Part shown: positions 1 to 8,020 of the stretch, in pieces
Numbering within the stretch: the first letter of the stretch is position 1
How the letters are laid out: the number at the start of each line of letters is the position of its first letter
DNA from: Myxococcales bacterium
GTDB taxonomy: Bacteria; Myxococcota; Myxococcia; Myxococcales; JAJYLH01
NCBI GenBank assembly: GCA_021787845.1
Contig: JAJYLH010000041.1
Span: 1-53,635, forward strand
Direction of reading: 5' to 3'
Length of the DNA stretch: 53,635 bases
Notes under the pieces: model-generated
Told to the model about the DNA's origin: nothing
Database searches by the model: none
Seen by the model: the letters and a program-made list of their open reading frames with translations, nothing else
Position numbers and translations under genes: made by a program

Positions 1-99
1 CTGTGCCGAGCCCTCACGGCCCTTCGAGGGCCGGGCACGAGGGCGGTGGCAACGAGCGAGGTCCGTGGGCCCGGCCGCCTCAGGGCGAGCGGGAACGAC

Positions 100-157
100 A
101 ACCTGAGATGTCTGGATACCCAGCCTGCCGTGACGGGGTATCCAGACGTCGCAGGTT
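100..157. repeat. 22-bp inverted repeat, stem-loop
   Basis: The left arm at 100-121 and the right arm at 136-157 are reverse complements over 22 positions with two mismatches. The core GTCTGGATACCC pairs perfectly with GGGTATCCAGAC, and the arms are capped by AACCTG and CAGGTT. The loop is 14 nt. It could be a small inverted-repeat element or a structured terminator. It shares no sequence with the other repeat families in this window. Confidence 0.6.
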
Positions 158-472
158 AACCGCCATGAACCGGGCGTGGAGCGGGCCGCTCTTCGGCGCG
201 TGGAGCAACCCGCATGCCGGCAGCTCGATGGCCCCGAAGGCTCGCGGTCGGCCCGGACGACCGTCGGGTGCGACACTTGCTTCGGAGTCGTGTGCCCGAA
301 CGGTACGAACGCCACGGGACGGGCTCGGGCCCGCAAACAAGCTCGAGCTCGGGAACGGGATCGTGGCACGAGCGTCCTCGCAGCGTTCTCGCCCGGAAAA
401 CCTTCGTTGTGTGTTAGGCTATCGCAAGCGAGGATGCCTGCCGCGCCCGCGACGACCGGGCACACTTCGGGT

Positions 473-541
473 GGGTGGAGCGAAGCGGCACCCATCGTTC
501 CCATGGCTGTTCGCCCGACGGGCTCCGCTGTCGCTCCACCC
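473..541. terminator. GGGTGGAGCGAAGC palindromic element at a gene 3' end
   Basis: GGGTGGAGCGAAGCGG at 473-488 pairs with a near-complementary arm at 525-541. The element lies immediately beyond the stop codon of the minus-strand lipoprotein gene ending at 544. Related palindromes occur near 13510-13585 and between the convergent genes at 33184-33254. Position suggests a factor-independent terminator or mRNA 3'-end structure, although there is no clear T tract. Confidence 0.45.
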
Positions 542-543
542 CC

Positions 544-3500
544 CTACTGCACGGTCAGATTCACGCTCACCGAGTCAACCTTGGTCTGGTCGCCGATCGA
601 ATACGCGCTGACGATGACCTTCGCCGTCCCGCTGGCGTTGCTCGGCGCGGTGATCACGATGGCATGGCTCGAGCTCGCGTTCGCCGCCTGGGGACCGACC
701 ACCTGCGGCCCGGTCTTCCCGTCGATGGTGTACGTGTACCCCGGAGGCGGAATCACGGCGAGCTCGTAGCTGTCGCTGACGGTGCCGGTGTTCTTGAGCT
801 CGACCGTCGAGGTCGCCGTGCCGCTCGCCACGATGCTCAGCGCGCTCGTCCCGCCGAGGCCGTTCGTCAAGGTCCCGATGCGCCCGGCGCCGTTCCCGTC
901 GGCCACCAGATCGACCCCGTGCGTCGCCGCGTAGGCAATCTTCACGTCGGTGACCGACGGCGTGTCGGTCACCGTGCTGCTCAACTGGACCTGATACTGG
1001 ACCCAGCGGTCGTTCGAACCGTCCGCCGCGGCCGAGTTGACAGTGCCGGCGGAGGGGTCGGCGTACCAGTCGCTGGTGCCGGTCGGGCCCATCCACGGCC
1101 CCCAGGTTCCGGGGCCGGTGCCGCTATTCGGCGCGGTCCGGAGCTGGAGCTGGGCGAGGGTGCCGGTCGGCAGGCCCTGAGTCCACTTCAAAGACGAGAT
1201 CGCAACCGTGTCGTCGCCGGTGTCGAACGGCGAGCTGACGAGGACCAGCGGCGACTGGCGCACGCCGACCTCGACCTCGATGGAGTCCAGCGTCGGCGAG
1301 ATGGTCCCATTGCCGGTGAACGAGATCTGCCACTCGAGGTACCGATCGCCGAGCGCCTGGTCGCACAGGTTCTCGCCGGAAGGACTGTAGTAGGTGCTCG
1401 TCGAGCAATCCGGTCCGAGGAACGGGCCGAACGTCGTGCCGTCCTTGCTGCTCGCGATCTGGACCTGGATCTTCGTGCCCTGCGGGATGTTGGCCGCGAA
1501 CGTCACCGGCCCCACCTGGACGATGGGCGCACCGGCGTCGTGGGCTGCCGAGACGTACGTGCCGCTGTTGGAGAAGGTCCCGAGCTTGCCCTGATAGATG
1601 GTCCCCGCCAGCGTGCCGCTCCCCGCGGTGACTCCCGAGGGCAGAGGCACTGGGCTCGTCCCTCCAACCGCCTGCCCGTTCAACGCGTCCGCATGGAACG
1701 CGATGCGCCCGCCACCGCCAGCGGCACCATTACCCGAACCGGGTCCTCCGCTCACGTTGATGATGGCGCTCGGTCCGATCGTGATGGCCGGCGCGTCAAT
1801 TCGCACGCCACCACCTGCACCACCTCCATTGCTCCAGTTCCAGGCACCCTGGCCCCACCCGTCGATGGCACCCTCCAGCGACACATCGCTCGCCGAAAGG
1901 TAGACGCCGCCCCCTCCTTGGCCGCCGCTACAATTGCCGCCACCCCCGGCGCCGATCGAGAGCAGAGCCAAGGAATCCGTTCCCCAGGGCACGCCGGCGT
2001 TGCCACCCGCACCTTTGACGCCGTGACCCCCACCGCTGCCATCATCGCCGCCGCCGCTGAACAGTGCGGAACTGAACCCTCCCGGTTGACCTTCATAGCT
2101 CCAGCCTTGGGTCGGCCAGTTGTTCCATCCGCAGCCGTTCGCCCCCGACCCGTTGCCACCACCGCCGCCCGGGTAGCCGCGGCCCGCGACGTTGATCAAC
2201 GAGGTGGAATCGATGCTGATGGTGCCCAGGCTGCGGATGACGGCGCGGCCGTAGGCTTCCCCGTTGCAGTCGGTGCAAGGTGCGCCCTTGTTTGGACTCG
2301 CGAGGGTGTCGAGGCAGGTGGTGCCGGTGGTATCGCAGACCAGCGACGGGTCGGCGAAGCTACCGTTGACGCCGCGGTAGACATGGTAGCCCATCGCCCA
2401 GGGGATGGCCGGCCAACTCAAGCGCACGCCGCTGTCGGTTTGGGTGACGGGGACTGTCGCCAATGGCCCGGTGCGTGCCTCGATCCCCGCGTAATCCACC
2501 GACTTCACTTCGTACGTGTAGGTCACGCCAGGTGGAACTGCACCCGCGCCAGGAGCGACGACTCCCGAAAGCCCAGCGTGGGTCGACAGGTCCTGAACGC
2601 CGATCACGTCGATTGCGCCACAGTTCTGGACGGTCAACTGCGTCACGTCCAGCGGGCGATCGGCCATAAAGGGGTTGCCGCTGGAATCGGAGTCGTTTGC
2701 GGTCCAGGGTGGGTTGGCGTAGCCGTCACACTGTACCTCTTGAATCGTCGTGGATGTTCCGTCGTCGCGGAATACCAGAGGCGAATTAGAGACCTGGCCG
2801 ATCTCATCCCAACCGTAGGCCGTCGATTCACACCTTCCTCTGTGCCACCTGCCACACCAGCTTCGCAGCCTGAAGATATCGTATCCCATCGCGCAGCCAA
2901 TCGCGTTCCACGTCAGAGAAATCGCACCGTTCGCCGCGACCGTCGCATTCGCTGAGGGCGTATTGTTCAAGCTCGTCCGACCGACTGCGCTAGCGGGAGT
3001 GACCTTATAGGTGTACGTCCCAGCGGCGAGGGCTCCGCCGCCCTGCGCAGTCGCCGTCAACGAGCTGATGTTCCCGAGCCACCACGGGTGCGCTTGCCCG
3101 TCGGTGCTCTGGCTCGGCGTTTGCCCGTCGATGCGGAGCGCTCCGTCGGAGCCGTTGCCGTAGTCCGTTCCTCCGGCGAGGCTCAGGTAGGCGGCGGTTC
3201 CGGTGCCGTCGATCGTCAGACTGGTCGTCGTGCCGGCCTGGAAATCGGCGTCGGTCGTGTCGGTCAGGTCGACCGTCTGCGGGTGCATCGACAAACCCGA
3301 GCGCGCATTGACGCCGCTGGAAGCGGTCGAGAACTCGTTCCAGCTCGTCTCGTCTTGTGGGCTGTGCGCCTCGGTCGGATCCGGATCGATCGGGTGGTTC
3401 GTCCAGGAGCTCTGGTCCCAGGTTCCCGCAGTGACTGGAGTGCAGTAACCACCGACGCAGTCGAGCGACAGGCAACCTCCGTTGCCGGTGCAGACGTTGC

Positions 3501-6500
3501 CGTTGGCACAGGCTGGACAGGAGCCGCCGCAGTCGATGCCCGTCTCGGTGCCATTCTGAACGCCATCGGTGCACGTCGGGGGCTTGCAAAGGCCACCCGT
3601 GCAGACGCCGCTCTGGCAATCCGAGGCGGCGAGGCAGCTCTTCCCGACCGCGCAGGTCTGGCAGGTTCCGCCGCCGCAGTCGATGTCGGTCTCCGCGCCG
3701 TCCTTGACGCCGTCCGAGCAGGTCGCGGTGCAGACTCCGGTCAGCCCGCTCATCACGCAGTTCCCGTTGTAGCAGTCGGTGCCCAGGTGGCAGGTCTTCC
3801 CTTCGCCGCAGACGGGGCACGTCCCGCCACCGCAGTCCACGTCGGTCTCGGCGCCGTTCTTCACCTTGTCGGTGCAGGTCGCCGCCGCGCACTGGCCCTG
3901 GATGCAGACGCCCGACTGGCAGTCGCTTCCCACCTTGCACTGCGCGATCGGCCCGCACGGCGAACAGATCGGTCCGCCACAGTCGACGCCGGTCTCCTCG
4001 CCGTTCTTGACGCCGTCGGAGCAGGTCGGCGCCTGACAGAGGTTGCCCTTGCAAACTCCGGAGGTGCAATCGGTGGCCACGAGGCAGGCATTGCCATCCG
4101 CGCACTGGAGACAGACCGGGCCACCGCAATCGACGTCGGTCTCCTGGCCGTTCCGGATGGCGTCGGTGCAGGTCCCGACGTTGCAAACGCCGTTGACGCA
4201 CGACCGGGTGGCGCAATCGGTGTAGGTCGAACAAGCTTGGCCGATGGCGCAGGCCGCGCAGTCGGGACCGCCGCAATCGACGTCGGTCTCCGAACCGTTC
4301 TTCACGCCGTCGGTGCAGCTCGCCTTCTGGCAGACGTTGTTCGTGCACACGCCGCTCTGGCAGTCGGAGTCGACCTTGCATGCCTTGGTGTCCGCGCAAG
4401 CCGGACAGGTTCCGCCGCCGCAATCGACATCGGTCTCGTTGCCGTTGGTGATGGTATCGGTGCAGGTCCCGACCGTGCAGGCGCCGTCGGTGCACGAGCG
4501 CGTCGCGCAGTCACGCCACGAGTTGCAGACCTGGCCGAGCGCGCAGCCGGGGCACGAGCCACCGCAATCGGTGTCGGTCTCGTCGCCGTCCTTGAGCTGA
4601 TCGGTGCAGGTCGGGTTCTGGCAGACGCCGTTCTGGCAAGCGCCATCGCCGCAGTCGGCCTGCACATCGCACTTCTGGCCGGCCTTACAGGCGGGGCAGG
4701 TGCCGCCACAGTCGATGTCCGTCTCGGTGCCGTCTTGCTTCCCGTTCTTGCAGTCGCCTGGCGCGCACGTTCCGCCGGTGCAGGCGTTGCTCGTGCAGTC
4801 GCGCCCGGCGAGGCAGACCTTGCCCGCGGCGCACGGCTGGCAGTCGGGACCGCCGCAGTCGACGTCGGTCTCGGAGCCGTCCTCGATGCCGTCGCTGCAG
4901 CTCCCGCAGGTTCCGCCGCGACAAGAGAGATCGGTCGCGCAGTCGGAATCGGACTGGCAGGTCGCGCCGACCGAGCCCTTGCAGGCGTCGCTGACGCAGG
5001 TCAAACCGGTCGCGCAGGAGACGGCCGACCCGCACGTGCCGTTGAGCGTCGCGTCGCAGGTGTTGGCGACGCAGGAGAAGGCGGGCAGACACGGGGCCTG
5101 CGGGGAGCAGGCCGAGCCGCCCTCGCCGGAGCAGACGCCATCGTTGCAGTCGGAGCCCGTTGTGCACTGCGATCCGGTCGTGCAGGCGGTACCGATCGAG
5201 TCCTTGCACACGCCGTTGTCGCACGTCAGGCCCGAGCCGCAAGGCACCTGGGCGCTGCACGCGCCGCCGAACCCCAGGCTGCAGGTGCTCTGGAAACACG
5301 TGAATCCAGACACGCAGTCGCTATCCAAGAGGCACGTGGCGCCGCCCGAGCCCAGGCAGGCGTCCCCCACGCACTGGTAGTTCGTCGCGCAGTCGGAAGG
5401 GAAGTGGCAGGCATAGCCGAGAGTGCCCCGGCAACTGCCATTGTCGCAGGTCTCGTTCGCCGCGCAGTCGGTCGGCAGGCTGCAGGTGCCGCCGACGACC
5501 GCTCTACAGACGCTAGTCTCGCAGACGAATCCGGTGGTGCAAGGAGCGTCATCGGTGCAGGTCGAGCCGCCCTCGCCCGCGCACGCGCCCGCATGGCAGT
5601 CGTAGCCAGGAATGCAGTCATCAGAGTTGCTGCAAGTGGCTCCTGGCCCTCCCTTGCAGGACCCGTTCAGGCACGTGAGGCCGCTTGCGCAGGCGACCTG
5701 GGTATTGCACGTGCTGTCCAGGTCCGCATCGCAGACCCCCGCCTCGCAGGTGAACCCCGGCATGCAGGGATTCTGATCCGTGCAGGCCGCCCCGCCCTCT
5801 CCCGCGCACTTGTTGCCGCCGCAGCCGAAGCCCGGCTCGCAGTCGCCGTCCACCTGGCAGGCCGATCCGACCGTGCCCTTGCAGACGTTGTTGACGCAGG
5901 TCGCCCCCGTCGCGCACGCTCCATCGTTCTGGCATGAACCGTTGATGTTCGAAAGGCACTTGCCCTTCGTGCAGGACAAGGCGGGCCCGCAAGGCTCGGT
6001 GCTGGAGCACCCGGCGCCGGAGCTCCCCACGCATTGGCCGTTGGGGCACTCGGAGCCGGGGGCGCAGTCGCCGTCGCTCGTGCAGGGCCCGTTGCGACTC
6101 GTCAGGCACTCCCCGCTGATGCAAGTCAGGTCAGGCCCGCAGATGGCCTGCGCGTTATCGCAAGAGCCGTGGATCGCGACCCGGCAGACGTCCTCGACAC
6201 ACTCGGCCCCGGGAGCGCAGGGCAACTCCAGCTCGCCGCCGCAGGCCATCCCGGGTCCCGGGTCGCAGATGCTGGTTGGCTTGCCGGCGCCGGCGCTGCC
6301 GCTGGCGACGCAGACGGCGCCCTGTTCACAGCCGATCGTCGCCGCGTTCGTTTGCGGGCCGCACGTCTCGCTCACGAGCGCGACGCACTTGAGCGACTGG
6401 CAGGTCGAGCCGGGCACGCAGGCGGCGACGTGCGGGTCGCAGGCGTAGCCGGGTAGCGGATGGCACTCGTTCTGGAAGCAGATGTCGCCCGTGATGCAGG

Positions 6501-6600
6501 TGTCGCCCTGGGTGCAGCTCGCTCCGGAGGCAAGGTTGTGCGAGTTGGCACAGGCTGCGAGGGCCAGAGCCGCCGCGAGTGCAACCAAGGGGATGCGCAT
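544..6600 (-). CDS. Giant Cys-rich repeat lipoprotein (about 2,018 aa)
   Basis: I chose the ATG at 6600 because it gives a lipoprotein signal peptide: MR, a hydrophobic stretch, then LALAAC with Cys17 as the lipidated residue. The open frame extends upstream to 6795 but has no signal peptide there. The first half is two kinds of Cys-rich repeat. Short CxxGxxC units come first. Then follow ten units of about 46 residues, each carrying a variant of C-x-DG-x-NG-x-ETDVDCGG. After these come two fibronectin-III-like segments ending in AMGYDIFR and AMGYHVYR, a Gly-rich stretch resembling a beta-helix, and C-terminal beta domains ending in a CARDB-like segment. It is probably a cell-surface protein held by disulfides. 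Function, such as adhesion or calcium binding, is not shown by the sequence. Confidence 0.9.
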   Translation of the reverse strand: MRIPLVALAAALALAACANSHNLASGASCTQGDTCITGDICFQNECHPLPGYACDPHVAACVPGSTCQSLKCVALVSETCGPQTNAATIGCEQGAVCVASGSAGAGKPTSICDPGPGMACGGELELPCAPGAECVEDVCRVAIHGSCDNAQAICGPDLTCISGECLTSRNGPCTSDGDCAPGSECPNGQCVGSSGAGCSSTEPCGPALSCTKGKCLSNINGSCQNDGACATGATCVNNVCKGTVGSACQVDGDCEPGFGCGGNKCAGEGGAACTDQNPCMPGFTCEAGVCDADLDSTCNTQVACASGLTCLNGSCKGGPGATCSNSDDCIPGYDCHAGACAGEGGSTCTDDAPCTTGFVCETSVCRAVVGGTCSLPTDCAANETCDNGSCRGTLGYACHFPSDCATNYQCVGDACLGSGGATCLLDSDCVSGFTCFQSTCSLGFGGACSAQVPCGSGLTCDNGVCKDSIGTACTTGSQCTTGSDCNDGVCSGEGGSACSPQAPCLPAFSCVANTCDATLNGTCGSAVSCATGLTCVSDACKGSVGATCQSDSDCATDLSCRGGTCGSCSDGIEDGSETDVDCGGPDCQPCAAGKVCLAGRDCTSNACTGGTCAPGDCKNGKQDGTETDIDCGGTCPACKAGQKCDVQADCGDGACQNGVCQNPTCTDQLKDGDETDTDCGGSCPGCALGQVCNSWRDCATRSCTDGACTVGTCTDTITNGNETDVDCGGGTCPACADTKACKVDSDCQSGVCTNNVCQKASCTDGVKNGSETDVDCGGPDCAACAIGQACSTYTDCATRSCVNGVCNVGTCTDAIRNGQETDVDCGGPVCLQCADGNACLVATDCTSGVCKGNLCQAPTCSDGVKNGEETGVDCGGPICSPCGPIAQCKVGSDCQSGVCIQGQCAAATCTDKVKNGAETDVDCGGGTCPVCGEGKTCHLGTDCYNGNCVMSGLTGVCTATCSDGVKDGAETDIDCGGGTCQTCAVGKSCLAASDCQSGVCTGGLCKPPTCTDGVQNGTETGIDCGGSCPACANGNVCTGNGGCLSLDCVGGYCTPVTAGTWDQSSWTNHPIDPDPTEAHSPQDETSWNEFSTASSGVNARSGLSMHPQTVDLTDTTDADFQAGTTTSLTIDGTGTAAYLSLAGGTDYGNGSDGALRIDGQTPSQSTDGQAHPWWLGNISSLTATAQGGGALAAGTYTYKVTPASAVGRTSLNNTPSANATVAANGAISLTWNAIGCAMGYDIFRLRSWCGRWHRGRCESTAYGWDEIGQVSNSPLVFRDDGTSTTIQEVQCDGYANPPWTANDSDSSGNPFMADRPLDVTQLTVQNCGAIDVIGVQDLSTHAGLSGVVAPGAGAVPPGVTYTYEVKSVDYAGIEARTGPLATVPVTQTDSGVRLSWPAIPWAMGYHVYRGVNGSFADPSLVCDTTGTTCLDTLASPNKGAPCTDCNGEAYGRAVIRSLGTISIDSTSLINVAGRGYPGGGGGNGSGANGCGWNNWPTQGWSYEGQPGGFSSALFSGGGDDGSGGGHGVKGAGGNAGVPWGTDSLALLSIGAGGGGNCSGGQGGGGVYLSASDVSLEGAIDGWGQGAWNWSNGGGAGGGVRIDAPAITIGPSAIINVSGGPGSGNGAAGGGGRIAFHADALNGQAVGGTSPVPLPSGVTAGSGTLAGTIYQGKLGTFSNSGTYVSAAHDAGAPIVQVGPVTFAANIPQGTKIQVQIASSKDGTTFGPFLGPDCSTSTYYSPSGENLCDQALGDRYLEWQISFTGNGTISPTLDSIEVEVGVRQSPLVLVSSPFDTGDDTVAISSLKWTQGLPTGTLAQLQLRTAPNSGTGPGTWGPWMGPTGTSDWYADPSAGTVNSAAADGSNDRWVQYQVQLSSTVTDTPSVTDVKIAYAATHGVDLVADGNGAGRIGTLTNGLGGTSALSIVASGTATSTVELKNTGTVSDSYELAVIPPPGYTYTIDGKTGPQVVGPQAANASSSHAIVITAPSNASGTAKVIVSAYSIGDQTKVDSVSVNLTVQ

Positions 6601-7121
6601 GGCGGCTTGGACACGCGAGCGACGCGAGCGGACGGACGATTCGGCCGGGGTGGGGATGACGACTGGCATGCGCTGCTTACCTCGTGTTGGGTTGCTCAGG
6701 ACGACTCGCGCGGAACACCTTCGGACTCTCCGGCCTCCGGGCATCGCCCGCGAGGTGACGCGAGGGCCAAGAGAGCGGCGAGGACAAGAGCGCAAGGGCG
6801 GTGCCGCCGACCCTGTACCCGGAGACAGGTGTCGGAGAACGGCTCAAGGGCTTGTCGTTTGGTCGACGCTGGCAGGCGCGAGCACGGCGTTCGAGCGGTG
6901 GCGTCGCGTGATGCCGCGGCGGCCGGCGCGCCGCGCCGTGCGGCGGCGCACGATTCAGGGGTCCAGAGCGTGCAGGGCCGCACGACCGCGGACGGCCGAA
7001 CTCTCTGGCCCTTCGACTGCTCGAGGCGAAGTCGCGCGGATCTGGTCGTGCAGCGACGCACGAACGGCCCCGTCCGACGTAGGAGGACACGCCGCGGTCG
7101 AGGCCGTCGGGTCGAAAGAGG
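6601..7121. other. Intergenic region upstream of the giant lipoprotein gene
   Basis: I see no convincing gene. The part next to 6600 must contain the promoter of the minus-strand lipoprotein gene, but no clear -35/-10 pair stands out. Base composition is high-GC throughout. Confidence 0.5.
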
Positions 7122-7185
7122 CGGGCCTATCCGGTTGACGCACTTGCCTCGCGGCGAGCGGCTGGGCTCCGCGAGGCACTCTTTG
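7122..7185 (+). repeat. Solitary left end of the 131-bp element family
   Basis: The sequence CCTATCCGGTTGACGCACTT matches the terminal repeat of the 131-bp element at 28241-28371 at almost every position. An internal hairpin, GCCTCGCGG with CCGCGAGGC, follows directly. No matching right end is visible downstream before 7700, so this looks like a truncated or decayed copy. Confidence 0.5.
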
Positions 7186-7432
7186 AAGAAACGTCACTCA
7201 GCGTGCCGGTCATGGGACCCACCGTCCCCCGCGACCGAAAGAACGAAACCACAACGACAACAAACGCAGCAAAGATCGGAACTGCGGCGGCAGCACTCGC
7301 CATGAGCTTTCCGACACCACCCTGACACTGCTCGAGCCCAACGAGGATGCACACGGCTGAAATGACAAGAAGGCTCCCGATCCCGCCGCGAGCTCCTGGT
7401 CGGCGAAACGAGACTACTCCCGCAACAGCCAT
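7127..7432 (-). CDS. Possible small two-helix membrane protein
   Basis: From the ATG at 7432 the frame encodes 101 residues with two hydrophobic helices, around GIGSLLVISAVCILV and AAAVPIFAAFVVVVVSFF, then a basic/serine tail. Its coding strand is locally less GC-rich than its neighbours. The ribosome binding site is weak. The stop codon falls inside the truncated repeat end at 7122, so the natural C-terminus may have been replaced by that element. I do not recognise a family. It may be a real small membrane protein or a gene remnant. Confidence 0.3.
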   Translation of the reverse strand: MAVAGVVSFRRPGARGGIGSLLVISAVCILVGLEQCQGGVGKLMASAAAAVPIFAAFVVVVVSFFRSRGTVGPMTGTLSDVSSKSASRSPAARREASASTG

Positions 7433-7509
7433 CGTCCAAATCCAGGTTCCGCGCTGCTTCGGGTGGGGTGTGGGCGAACGCAAGGATCGAAAGCCGGGGG
7501 GCTGGAATT

Positions 7510-7633
7510 GGAGCCGGGCACGGGAGTGCCCGGACAAAGCACTGCCGAGGGACATCCGCGAGACAGAGCCCTGACACTGCGTCGCGGACGGTGGGCGCCG
7601 TACTTTCATCCGGGCACTCCCGTGCCCGGCTCC
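7510..7633. repeat. REPIN-like pair of inverted hairpins
   Basis: GGAG is followed by the hairpin CCGGGCACGGGAGTGCCCGG at 7514-7533. The reverse complement of this whole end lies at 7609-7633. Each end is an 8-bp stem with a 4-nt loop, and the loop GGGA is matched by TCCC at the other end, so the ends are true inverted copies. This fits a REP doublet. Confidence 0.6.
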
Positions 7634-7703
7634 TTTAGCTCCCTGGATTCGACGAAGAGTCGAGATAGGTTCTGCGCTGCTTCGCGTGCGTGTGTCCGGC
7701 TCT

Positions 7704-7945
7704 AATTCTTGGGCTCCTCAACAGAATCTGTGCGTGGAAAGCACCTCTCGGGAAGCCGGACACGTGAGTGTCCGGGTTGGGCAGTGCCGTTCGCCGCTCC
7801 CCGACCGTCCTGTCGCCCGACGCGAAGATCTTGACGTGCAGTTCTCGCGATCGACGAACGCGGTGCCTGCACCCGGACACTCACGTGTCCGGCTTCCTTG
7901 TCTCGCCCGTAACCCGCACAGATTCTGTCGGAGAGCCAATTCTTG
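7704..7945. mobile_element. 226-bp MITE-like element, copy 1, with 8-bp target duplication
   Basis: The element spans 7712-7937. Its ends are 23-bp inverted repeats with three mismatches; the left end begins GGCTCCTCAACAGAATCTGT. It is flanked by perfect 8-bp direct repeats, AATTCTTG at 7704-7711 and 7938-7945. A second copy at 50261-50486 has exactly the same length and differs at four positions only. Inside are two inverted hairpins, CCGGACAC/GTGTCCGG with loop GTGA at 7756-7775 and its reverse complement at 7873-7892. It has no coding capacity for a transposase, so it must be moved in trans. Confidence 0.85.
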
Positions 7946-8020
7946 TTACCCGCCTGAAACGGCGCAGAGCCGTAACTCTTCGTCCCCTGCGCGAGGAGCG
8001 ATGCTGCCTCCAGCCGAAGC

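Larger units (their letters stand above)
1..543. other. Intergenic region left of the giant lipoprotein gene
   Basis: No gene could be supported here. Open frames exist on both strands but look like GC-driven shadows without ribosome binding sites or recognisable protein features. The region holds two inverted repeats, listed separately at 100-157 and 473-541. The stretch between them shows nothing I can name. Confidence 0.6.

Noticed and set aside
475-2955. Long plus-strand frame opposite the giant lipoprotein
   Set aside because: It is an antisense shadow caused by GC-rich codons, with Arg/Ala/Gly-rich nonsense and no domains, while the minus strand has clear domains and a signal peptide.
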